In this document: positions 43,029 through 52,936 of the stretch, piece after piece
Position numbering within the stretch: position 1 is the first letter of the stretch
Layout: each line of letters starts with the position of its first letter
NCBI GenBank assembly: GCA_020632995.1
Contig: JACKEN010000002.1
Span: 124,001 to 188,000, forward strand
Length of the DNA: 64,000 bases
Direction: 5' to 3'
Source of the DNA: Deltaproteobacteria bacterium
Lineage (GTDB): Bacteria; Myxococcota; Kuafuiibacteriia; Kuafuiibacteriales; Kuafuiibacteriaceae
Made by a program: the position numbers and the translations under genes
Notes under the pieces: model-generated
The model's input: only the letters and a program-made list of their open reading frames with translations
Told to the model about the DNA's origin: nothing
Database searches by the model: none

Positions 43029-43112
43029 GGAAGACGAGGCTATCCGCTCGCCGACCGGCGAACAATGTCTGTTCTCGCCTCGGAACACCCGAGCCCGTAA
43101 GGTGGGCGCGCC

Positions 43113-44780
43113 TTGTCGGCGGTGGAGACATTCCCGACGCGCTTCGGGCCCTTCGTGCTCCTGCGCAAGTTGGGCGCGGGCGGGATGGGCTCGGCGTACC
43201 TGGCGCGCCACGGGGAGGTGGACGCGCTCCTCGTGCTGAAGCGCCTGCACCCGGAGCTGGTGCGCGACGAGACCATCTTCAAGCGCTTCGTGCACGAGGC
43301 GGAGGTCGCGGCGCACGTGCGCCACCCCAACGTCGCGGCGGTGGTGGCGATGGGCACGGTGGATGGTGAACCGTTCCTCGCCACCGAGTACGTCTTCGGC
43401 ATCCCGGCGAGCCAGGTGGTGGAGCGGGTGCAGCAGTCCCTGGTCGATCCGCTCCCCCTGCCGGTCGCCCTGACGCTGGCGGTGGATCTGCTCGCTGGGC
43501 TGGACGCCGTCCACAACGCCTGCCACCGCGAGACCGGCGCTCACCTGGGGTTGATCCACCGGGACATCGGCGCGCGGAACGTGCTCGTGGGCTTCGACGG
43601 GCGGGTGAAGATCATCGACCTCGGGCTCGGCAAGTCGGTGCTCTCGGACTGGCAGACCGCGTCCCAGGTGCTCGCCGGCTCGCCCGACTACATGGCGCCC
43701 GAGCAGGCCATGGGCGGCCGGGTGGACGCCCGGGCCGACGTGTACGCGGCTGCGGTGACGATCTGGGAGCTCCTCGCCGGGAGGAAGCGCATCCGGGCCG
43801 ACTCGGTGGCGGAGCGGGTGCAGCTCGCGGTGGCGGCCCAGCCCGAGCCGCTCCTCACCCACCGGCCGGACGCCTCGCCCCGGCTCGAGGCGATCCTGAA
43901 GCAGGGCATGTGGCCGGACGCCGAGCTCCGGACCCCCACCGCCGCCCTCCTGAGGCGGACCCTGGAGGAGGAGCGCCGCGCCCTCGGGACGCGGGCCCGC
44001 CGGGAGGACGTGGCGGCCTGGCTGGCCGCGGGCTGCGCGACGATCATCGCCCGGGAGCGCCGGCACCTCGAGGACGCCCACGCCCTGGAGCGCCGGGCCC
44101 TGCGCCCGGTCCGGGCCGAGACCCGCTTCTTCGTGCAGGAGGCCCTCGACAAGGATCCCTACGCTGCCTACACCGAGCCCGATCCCGAGCTCCCGCAGCA
44201 CCACGAGACGGGGGTGCGGGCGGCGCTCGAGGCCCTGGCCGAGAGCGAGGCGGCGGCGGCCCTGGCCGGCCTCGTGGACCCCGAGCGGGTGCGGCGGGAG
44301 GGCTGGCCGGCCCGCCTGCGCCTGGCCGCGGTGGTGCTCGGGTGCGTGATCGCGGTGGCGGGGCTCACCGCGTGGCTCCTGACCCCGTCCCAGCCCGACG
44401 TGCAGGTGGAGGGGCTCCCGCCTCCGGTGGCCCAGCCGGATCCCCCGCCGGTGGCCCCGCCCCCGGTGGTGGTCGAGGCGCCCGACCCGCCGCCGGAGGA
44501 CACCCCGGCCCTGGACGTGGACCCGGGCCCGGATGACGACCCGGAGCCGGTGGCGACCCCCGCCCCGCCGCGACCAAGGGCCACCCCGGGGGTGGGCCGG
44601 GACGTGGTCCAGCGCCGGCGGCAGCTGGTGGAGCGGCTCCGGCAGCTCCGGCGGGCCCGGTTCGAGATCGCGTTCCAGCGCAAGCTCACCCAGCTGAGCG
44701 CCCGGCTGAGCAGCGCCCGCTCCCACCGCGCCCTGGACGAGATCGAGGCCGAGCTGAAACGGTTGGAGGCGGGAGGCTGA
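43113..44780 (+). CDS. Ser/Thr protein kinase, membrane-anchored
   Basis: A 555-residue Hanks-type kinase. The Gly-rich loop is GAGGMG (21-26), the ATP lysine is Lys43, the catalytic loop is HRDIGARN (149-156), the metal-binding motif is DLG (169-171) and APE is at 195-197. HRDIGARN instead of the common HRDLKPEN/HRDVSPQN keeps Asp151 and Asn156, so activity is expected. A TM helix lies at about 402-423, followed by a proline-rich extracytoplasmic spacer (425-490) and a C-terminal charged coiled coil. The start is TTG 43113; GTG 43122 is possible. It diverges from the PilZ gene. Confidence 0.92.
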   Translation: MSAVETFPTRFGPFVLLRKLGAGGMGSAYLARHGEVDALLVLKRLHPELVRDETIFKRFVHEAEVAAHVRHPNVAAVVAMGTVDGEPFLATEYVFGIPASQVVERVQQSLVDPLPLPVALTLAVDLLAGLDAVHNACHRETGAHLGLIHRDIGARNVLVGFDGRVKIIDLGLGKSVLSDWQTASQVLAGSPDYMAPEQAMGGRVDARADVYAAAVTIWELLAGRKRIRADSVAERVQLAVAAQPEPLLTHRPDASPRLEAILKQGMWPDAELRTPTAALLRRTLEEERRALGTRARREDVAAWLAAGCATIIARERRHLEDAHALERRALRPVRAETRFFVQEALDKDPYAAYTEPDPELPQHHETGVRAALEALAESEAAAALAGLVDPERVRREGWPARLRLAAVVLGCVIAVAGLTAWLLTPSQPDVQVEGLPPPVAQPDPPPVAPPPVVVEAPDPPPEDTPALDVDPGPDDDPEPVATPAPPRPRATPGVGRDVVQRRRQLVERLRQLRRARFEIAFQRKLTQLSARLSSARSHRALDEIEAELKRLEAGG

Positions 44781-44847
44781 CCGCGGGCCCGGTCCGAGGT
44801 AGATGTGGAGCCAGGCCAGGCCCCCGAGGCCGGCCAGGGTTGCTTCT

Positions 44848-45378
44848 GTGAAGATGGAGTCCGCCGCCGTCGTGAACGCCCCCCCCGAGGTGGTGTTCCG
44901 CTTCTACCGGTGCCTGGACCACCTCCGCTTCGTCTGCACCCCGCGCCGTCAGGAGTGGTGCCCGAACACCGGCCTCACCCAGGAGGTCGGGCAGGAGTAC
45001 GAGGTGCGGCTCCGGCAGGGGCGCCACGAGATCAAGCTGCGCTTTCGCACCGTCCGGTTGGTGCCCCACGCCATGGTCGAGGACGAGTTCCTGTCGTGGC
45101 CCCTGCGGGGGGCCCGGCGCACCCTGCGGATGACCCCCCAGGGCGACGGCGCCACCGAGGTGGTGGAGATCAACCACTGGGAGCCGCCGTGGTTCGCTCG
45201 GGCCGCGGTGAAGGAGCGCTCGGAGGAGCAGCAGCACCTCTTCGATCGCAAGCTCGACAACGCCAAGCGCATCATCGAGGCGGTGTATCAGGCCAGGGGC
45301 GCCGACGCGTTCCGGGAGGGGATCTTCGAGGACGCCTCCGCCCTGGGCATCGCACCGGTCGTCGCGCCCGGGGAGTGA
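44848..45378 (+). CDS. SRPBCC family protein
   Basis: A 176-residue protein. It begins MKMESAAVVNAPPEVVFRFYRCLDHL (GTG start), a typical SRPBCC/START-like helix-grip opening, followed by alternating strands (YEVRLRQGRHEIKLRFRTVRLV, TEVVEINHWEPPWF) and a long C-terminal helix (EQQHLFDRKLDNAKRIIEAVYQ). Such proteins bind lipids, polyketides or other hydrophobic ligands in a cavity; the ligand is unknown. GTG 44848 is chosen because the conserved motif starts at once; ATG 44854 is an alternative. It follows the kinase gene by 67 bp in the same direction. Confidence 0.8.
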   Translation: MKMESAAVVNAPPEVVFRFYRCLDHLRFVCTPRRQEWCPNTGLTQEVGQEYEVRLRQGRHEIKLRFRTVRLVPHAMVEDEFLSWPLRGARRTLRMTPQGDGATEVVEINHWEPPWFARAAVKERSEEQQHLFDRKLDNAKRIIEAVYQARGADAFREGIFEDASALGIAPVVAPGE

Positions 45379-45428
45379 GCGCTCCCCAAGATCCTGAACC
45401 GCCGCGGGTCCTCGTCGGTATAGCCGGC

Positions 45429-46517
45429 ATGGCGCTGCGCTCGCGGTGGTGGCTCCTGGCGCTGTCGCTCGGCGCCTGCACCTTCCCGCCCCAGGGGAGC
45501 CCCGGTGACCGGGCCACCGACTGCCCGCCCGAGGATGACGCGTGCGCGTGCCCTCTGGACGAGGTGTGCAGCGCGGCCGCGCCCTACGGCCTGGCCTTCG
45601 TGGGCGCGGCGCTGGCGGAAGAGCTGCCGGTCCTGGGGAGCCCGGACTACCTGGACCGGGCGCTCGCGCACGCCCTCCGCCGGGACCCGGTGCGGACCTT
45701 CGCGGTGGGCGGGCTCCAGGACGTGCGCGTTGACCTGGTGCGGCGCGGCGCCCCGCAGGTCCCCTTCCCCCACCCCTTCGCCGTGGTGGCCGCCGATGGC
45801 TTCGCGGCGCTGGCGCTGACGCCGCCCACCGTCCGCCTTCGGGCCGCGGCCGCGGCCTCGAGCACCCTGCTGCGGGTGGAGACGAGCACGGCCACTCACG
45901 AGCTCCTGGACCGGCTCCCGGTGGAGGCGGCGGAGGTGGTGCGGGCAGAGGCCTCGGCCTACGGCTGGGTCGGGTCGGGTGCAGGCCCCACCGCGCTCCT
46001 GGCCGGGGTCCCGGGCTGGGTGGCCATCCGCCTCTTCGGGGGCGCGGACGAGCGGCTGGTGGATCAAGGGGCTCGCCTGCGTACTTCGACCACCGCGGCG
46101 CCCGGCGCGGGCTGGGACGTCTTCGCGGTGACCCCCGGCCTGGGCGGCGACCTGGCGGTGACGGTGGAGGCCGGCGGGCAGCAGCTCCCTGCCACCGTCG
46201 CGGTGGTCGAGCGCGCAGAGCGCGCGGTCTGGGTCGACCCGCGCACCGGCCGCGCGCCACAGCCGCAGCCCGCGGGGGCGCTCACCGTCTGCGTCTACCT
46301 CCAGGGCGAGGGCCGCGACCTCTCGGTGGCCGAGCTGCGCTTCAGCGCGCAGGAGCCGGTCCGCCTCGTGGACGTCTTCGAGCCCGAGGAGGCTGGCCTG
46401 CCCCCGGTGGCGCTCCCGCCGGGGTGCGTCACCGTGCAGCGCGCCACCCCCGGGCCGGCCACGGTGACGGTGGAGGCGGGCGCGTTCCGGGCGTCCGAGA
46501 CCTTCCAGTTCCAGTGA
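45429..46517 (+). CDS. Lipoprotein of unknown function
   Basis: A 362-residue protein with signal MALRSRWWLLALSLGAC (Cys17). After a Cys-rich patch (CPPEDDACACPLDEVC) the chain is Ala/Val/Leu-rich with many short strands, consistent with several Ig-like or beta-sandwich domains. No family is recognised. ATG 45429 is chosen because it gives a normal lipoprotein signal; upstream in-frame sequence is the shadow of the SRPBCC gene. It lies between the SRPBCC and dehydrogenase genes, same strand, with 50-bp gaps on both sides. Confidence 0.7.
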   Translation: MALRSRWWLLALSLGACTFPPQGSPGDRATDCPPEDDACACPLDEVCSAAAPYGLAFVGAALAEELPVLGSPDYLDRALAHALRRDPVRTFAVGGLQDVRVDLVRRGAPQVPFPHPFAVVAADGFAALALTPPTVRLRAAAAASSTLLRVETSTATHELLDRLPVEAAEVVRAEASAYGWVGSGAGPTALLAGVPGWVAIRLFGGADERLVDQGARLRTSTTAAPGAGWDVFAVTPGLGGDLAVTVEAGGQQLPATVAVVERAERAVWVDPRTGRAPQPQPAGALTVCVYLQGEGRDLSVAELRFSAQEPVRLVDVFEPEEAGLPPVALPPGCVTVQRATPGPATVTVEAGAFRASETFQFQ

Positions 46518-46567
46518 GGCTACTCCCGGGTTGACGCCCCCGGGGCGCGCATCGGAAAGCGCGCATC

Positions 46568-47713
46568 ATGGCGCGCGCGACGTACGATGTGGTTCTTCTC
46601 CCCGGCGACGGGGTCGGGGTGGAGGTGGCGGCCGAGGCCCGGCGGGTCCTCGACCGGGTGGCCTGGGACACCGACACCGAGCTCCGGATCAACGAGGTCC
46701 CCTGCGGGGGGCGCTACTACCTCGAGCACGGCCGGGACTGGCCCGAGGGCGCCGACGCGGTGTGCAAGGCGGCGGACCTCATCGTCTTGGGCGCGGTGGG
46801 CTGGCCGTCCCCCGACGGCCGCGGGCCGGTGACGATGAAGGACGGCAAGATGGCCGGCTACTCGGCGGTGATCGGGAACCGCACGAAGCTCGACCTGTAC
46901 GCGAACGTGCGGCCGGTGAAGCTCTACCCCGGCGTGCAGCACAAGATCAGCGGGCACGCGCGCCAGGTGTGGCGGCCCGAGGACGTCGACATGGTGTTCC
47001 TGCGCGAGAACACCGAGGGCCTGTACTCCGGCTCGGGCGGGATCCTCGCCCCCGGCGGGGTGGCCCAGGTGGCCACCGACACCCGGGTCATCACCCGGCA
47101 CGCCTCCGAGCGCATCATCAAGCTGGCCTACGAGATGGCGATGAAGCGCAACGGGGCGCCCAAGGACGGAAAGCGCAGGGTGACTTGCGTGGTGAAGAAC
47201 AACGTCCTGTACGGGTGCAAGTTCTTCGTCGACGTGTTCCGCGAGATCGGGAAGGACTACCCCGACGTCGAGCAGGACATCGCGATCATCGACGCCTTCA
47301 CCCAGTGGCTGATCATCCGCCCCGAGTTCTACGACGTCATCGTCACCACCAACATGTTCGGCGACATCATCACCGACCTCGCGTCGGTGCTGCAGGGCGG
47401 GATGGGCATGGCGGTGGGCTGCAACGTGGGTGACGCGCACGGGATGTTCGAGCCGATCCACGGCTCGGCCCCCGACATCGCGGGCCAGAACAAGGCCAAC
47501 CCGATGGCGATGATCCTCGCCACCGCGGAGGGGCTCATGTGGCTGGGCGACAAGAAGGGCGACGCGGCGCTGGCCGAGGCGGGCCGCAAGGTGGAGGCCG
47601 CGGTGCGGAAGGTGATCGCGGAGGGGGAGGTGCTCCCCGCGGATCTCTCGGGCGACAAGCCCGGCGCGCCGACCTCCGCGGTGACCGACGCGGTGCTGGC
47701 CGCGATGGGCTGA
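46568..47713 (+). CDS. Isocitrate/isopropylmalate-family dehydrogenase
   Basis: A 381-residue beta-decarboxylating dehydrogenase. It has VVLLPGDGVGVEVAAEA, RTKLDLYANVRPVKLYPG (substrate arginines), FLRENTEGLYSG, the Lys/Asp active-site region VVKNNVLYG and DAFTQWLIIRPEFYDVIVTTNMFGDIITDLASVLQGGMGMA, and the NAD-binding EPIHGSAPDIAGQNKANP. NAD is favoured by the loop after the GSAPDIAG motif. The substrate could be isocitrate, isopropylmalate or homoisocitrate; ENTEGLYSG is closer to NAD-isocitrate or homoisocitrate enzymes than to LeuB. It is followed closely by a patatin gene. Confidence 0.88.
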   Translation: MARATYDVVLLPGDGVGVEVAAEARRVLDRVAWDTDTELRINEVPCGGRYYLEHGRDWPEGADAVCKAADLIVLGAVGWPSPDGRGPVTMKDGKMAGYSAVIGNRTKLDLYANVRPVKLYPGVQHKISGHARQVWRPEDVDMVFLRENTEGLYSGSGGILAPGGVAQVATDTRVITRHASERIIKLAYEMAMKRNGAPKDGKRRVTCVVKNNVLYGCKFFVDVFREIGKDYPDVEQDIAIIDAFTQWLIIRPEFYDVIVTTNMFGDIITDLASVLQGGMGMAVGCNVGDAHGMFEPIHGSAPDIAGQNKANPMAMILATAEGLMWLGDKKGDAALAEAGRKVEAAVRKVIAEGEVLPADLSGDKPGAPTSAVTDAVLAAMG

Positions 47714-47723
47714 GTCGGCCGTG

Positions 47724-50009
47724 ATGATGCTGCCCGCGCTCGCCCTCGCGCTCCTCGCCGGGGCCACCGGCGAGGGCATCGTCACGTCGACCGTCACCTC
47801 GACCGCGCCCCGCACTCTCGCCCTCACCGTCAGCGGGGGCGTCTCCCTCGGCGTGTACGAGGCGGGCTTCCTGTACTACCTCGACGAGGCCCTGAAGCAG
47901 CGCCGCGATCAGCTCCGCGTCGAGCTCTTCACGGGGGCATCGGCGGGCAGCGCCAACGCGCTGATCTCGCTCATCGCCTCGTGCTCCGAGCCCAACCCCC
48001 TGCCTTCGAGCGGCCTCGGGTGGAAGACGTGGATGCCGCTCGGGTACCGCGAGCTGTTCGACGGGTCCAAGGTCACGGCGATCTCGGTGTTCCACACCGG
48101 GCCCATGGCCCGCGCCATGGACGAGGCGTGGACGGTGTGGACCCGCGGGCTGCCGGAAGGCTGCGATCGGGTGTTCGGGGTGAGCGTGACCCGGCTCGAG
48201 CGCTACCCGGTGCGCGTCAACGCAGACTTCACCGTGCCCCGGGTGGAGGAGAAGTTCGCGGTGCGCATCCAGGGGCGCGGGCCGGGGCGGCCGCCCCGCG
48301 TCACCAACTACGCCGATCCCTACACGCGCTTCGATCAGGTGCTGCTCAACCTCCTCCCCGACGAGGGCGACCTCGCCGCGAGCCGTCACAACTTCGAGCA
48401 GCTCCGCACCCTGCTGTTCGCCTCCGCCGCCTTCCCGCTCGCGTTCCCGCCGGTCCGCATCCCCCACTGCGTGCTGCGGCCCCTCGAGCCGGGCCAGCGC
48501 CCCGGCCCGGACCGCCTCTCCTGCCTCCAGCCGGAGCGCGACGACCTCTTCATCGACGGCGGGGTCTTCGACAACAGCCCGATGCGCTACGCGAACTCGC
48601 TCGCGCAACTCGGCTTGCGCAGGGGGCCGGACGGCGACCCCCGGTGGCGCGACCTCACCGAGGCGCCCGCCGCCGACCGGGCGCGCCGGGACCCGATCCA
48701 GCTCTACTACCTCGACCCCACCCGCTACGCCTTCCCGCGGGAGCGCAGCACCTCGGCGCGCGACGTGGACCGCGGCGACGGCCTCCTCGCGCTGGTCGGA
48801 CACATGACGAGCGATCTCGTGGCCACCGCGCGGTCAAAGGAGCTCTACGCCCTGGTCCAGGAGAGCCCGGATCTCGGCGACCGGATGCGCCTGTCGATGG
48901 GCTACTTCCCGAAGGCGAGCGAGGAGCTCGGGGCCTTCCTCGGCTTCTTCGACCCCGAGTTCCGGCGCTTCGACTTCTATCTCGGCATGTACGACGCCTG
49001 GGCCCAGCTCGACCTCACCGAGGAGGTCCACCCCGGCGACGACCGGATGCAAGCGGAGTGGCGGCCCCTCGCGTGCCTCATCGGGTGGTTCTCGACCGGC
49101 CGAGAGGCGCTGCGTCGGCACTGTGAAGGGGAGGACCTCCGGAACTTCCGTATCCTCGTCCAGAGCAGCCTGGATCGCCTCTACGATGCCTGCCAGGGCG
49201 TCGACCCCCGCGAGCTCGACCCCCCGCACCCCCACTGCGCCCGCGCCGCCGCGGGGCTGCCGCCACCTCGGGTCGACGGGGTGGTGGAGGTTGACCTCGA
49301 GACGCGCCGCCGGGCCAAGGGGGAGTCGAAGTTCGACCACTTCATGCGGCTGCTCGACGCGTATCGGTTCGAGTTCGAGGACCTCGGGCTCGACGCGAGC
49401 CACGCCCACCTCGGGCGCGTGAAGATCCGCCGCAAGGCGCTGGGGATGATCACCGCGTTGTCGGAGGCCCAGCCGAGCACGGCGGATCGCGCGCTGCTCC
49501 TCACCGCGGGCCGGCAGCTCGTCAACACCATCGCCTACGAGCCGCCGAAGAACTGGGCCTACGTGATGCTCGGCACCGCGGTCGAGGTGGGGGCCTCGAT
49601 TCTCCCCTTCGAGTGGGATCAGTCCTGGGCGCGCCTCAACCTCGCCCTCGACGTCAAGGACCTGACCACCCTCGTCAGCTCGAGCGATCCACGGACCCGC
49701 CTGACGTTGGCTCTTGGTGGGGAGCTGGAGCTCCTCTTCATCACCACCCCCACCTTCGCCCCGCAGATCGGGGCCCGGGTCGGCTATCAGTTCGGGACCC
49801 GGGACGCCTTCGGCGTGAAGACCTGCACGGAGGCTCGCGCCCTCGGTGAGAACCAGAACTGCAGCCAGGTCGTCCTCCAGAACTACTACTCGCTCGCGAT
49901 CCTGGAGCGGTTCCGGGCCCAGCTCCTCCTCGAGCTCTACCCGCAGAGCTTCGCGTTCGCGAGCGAGCGCATCGACCTGCACCTCATGTTCGGCGTGCAG
50001 CTGTTCTGA
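47724..50009 (+). CDS. Patatin-like phospholipase with C-terminal barrel-like region
   Basis: A 761-residue exported protein. After a signal peptide (MMLPALALALLAGATG) comes a patatin domain: the oxyanion-hole motif SGGVSLGVYEAG (37-48), the nucleophile elbow GASAGS with Ser73, and DGGVFDNSP carrying the catalytic Asp. The last 170 residues are rich in amphipathic strands (WAYVMLGTAVEVGAS, RLTLALGGELELLFI, IGARVGYQFGTRD, LHLMFGVQLF with terminal Phe), suggesting an outer-membrane barrel that anchors the lipase. The start is ATG 47724; a GTG one codon earlier is possible. It should hydrolyse acyl lipids in the periplasm or at the surface. Confidence 0.85.
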   Translation: MMLPALALALLAGATGEGIVTSTVTSTAPRTLALTVSGGVSLGVYEAGFLYYLDEALKQRRDQLRVELFTGASAGSANALISLIASCSEPNPLPSSGLGWKTWMPLGYRELFDGSKVTAISVFHTGPMARAMDEAWTVWTRGLPEGCDRVFGVSVTRLERYPVRVNADFTVPRVEEKFAVRIQGRGPGRPPRVTNYADPYTRFDQVLLNLLPDEGDLAASRHNFEQLRTLLFASAAFPLAFPPVRIPHCVLRPLEPGQRPGPDRLSCLQPERDDLFIDGGVFDNSPMRYANSLAQLGLRRGPDGDPRWRDLTEAPAADRARRDPIQLYYLDPTRYAFPRERSTSARDVDRGDGLLALVGHMTSDLVATARSKELYALVQESPDLGDRMRLSMGYFPKASEELGAFLGFFDPEFRRFDFYLGMYDAWAQLDLTEEVHPGDDRMQAEWRPLACLIGWFSTGREALRRHCEGEDLRNFRILVQSSLDRLYDACQGVDPRELDPPHPHCARAAAGLPPPRVDGVVEVDLETRRRAKGESKFDHFMRLLDAYRFEFEDLGLDASHAHLGRVKIRRKALGMITALSEAQPSTADRALLLTAGRQLVNTIAYEPPKNWAYVMLGTAVEVGASILPFEWDQSWARLNLALDVKDLTTLVSSSDPRTRLTLALGGELELLFITTPTFAPQIGARVGYQFGTRDAFGVKTCTEARALGENQNCSQVVLQNYYSLAILERFRAQLLLELYPQSFAFASERIDLHLMFGVQLF
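48605..48618. repeat. GCAA-N6-TTGC iterated palindrome, copy 12
   Basis: A perfect copy with spacer CTCGGC inside the patatin gene. It is read Ala-Gln(CAA)-Leu-Gly-Leu(TTG)-Arg. Confidence 0.8.
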
Positions 50010-50150
50010 ACGCACCTTCGGACCTTCTCGGTGACCGAAGCGGTGCCGGCGGTGACGGGCTGACGCCACCTCACGGGGGCCGTGACCTGCGCTCACCACC
50101 GACGCCGGAGCCTGGTGTAAGCCCGGGTTGCGGTGCCACTCTCGACCAGT

Positions 50151-52148
<1,998 letters not shown>

Positions 52149-52197
52149 CCCCTGGGGTGGTGCCGCATTCGCGGTGCGGACCACTGCAGAGACACAC

Positions 52198-52842
52198 TCA
52201 GCAGATCGCGCCGCCGGCCAGCTCGAGATCCTTTCGGCGGGCAAGCGCGGTCGCGATCACCACCTCCAGGCCTCGGGCCTGGCTCGCGAGATCGAGGCTC
52301 GGAGCGCCCGGGCGCTGCTCGGGCAAGAGCGGCACGTGGATGAACCCGCCCCGCACCCCGGGGCGGCGGGCGAGGCTCCGCATCAGGGTGTAGAAGACGT
52401 GGTTGCACAGGAACGTGCCCGCGGTCTGCGAGACCTCCGCCGGCAAGCCAGCCTGCCGAAGCGCAGCCATGGTGGCCTTGATGGGCAGGGTCGACCAGTA
52501 CGCCACCGGCCCGCGGGGCGCGATCGGCTCGTCGATCGGCTGGGCCCCCGCGTTGTCGGGGATGCGGGCGTCGTCGACGTTGATCGCCACCCGCTCCACG
52601 CTCAGCGCGGCGCGGCCGTCAGCCTGGCCCACCAGCACCACCACCTCGGGGGCGTGGGCCCGGAGCGCGGCGCGGAGCACGCCGTCGGCCTCGGCGAAGA
52701 CGCAGGGGAGCTGCCCGCGGACGAGGTGGGCCCCTCGGGGCAGGTGCGCGGGATCCACCGCCTGCACCGCCTCCCAGGAGGCGTTGAGGGGCTGGCGATC
52801 GAAGGGCTCGAAGCCCATGAGGAGGACGGTGCGTCGGGGCAT
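52198..52842 (-). CDS. pcp: Pyroglutamyl-peptidase I (C15 family)
   Basis: A 214-residue cysteine peptidase. It starts VLLMGFEPFDRQPLNASWEAV, a C15 hallmark, with the catalytic triad Glu83 (LSVERVAIN), Cys146 (SQTAGTFLCNHVFY) and His169 (GGFIHVPLLPEQ). It removes N-terminal pyroglutamate from peptides in the cytoplasm. The gene stands alone, convergent with the ZU5-like lipoprotein gene and divergent from the large transglutaminase/TPR gene. Confidence 0.93.
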   Translation of the reverse strand: MPRRTVLLMGFEPFDRQPLNASWEAVQAVDPAHLPRGAHLVRGQLPCVFAEADGVLRAALRAHAPEVVVLVGQADGRAALSVERVAINVDDARIPDNAGAQPIDEPIAPRGPVAYWSTLPIKATMAALRQAGLPAEVSQTAGTFLCNHVFYTLMRSLARRPGVRGGFIHVPLLPEQRPGAPSLDLASQARGLEVVIATALARRKDLELAGGAIC

Positions 52843-52936
52843 CGTGGCTGGGCAGGGTAGCGCGACCTGTCCCTGGGGTCAGGGGGGCGCTGTAAGTGTC
52901 GCGCGGAGGCGTCGCGCAGCGGTTCTTTCTCCCGCG

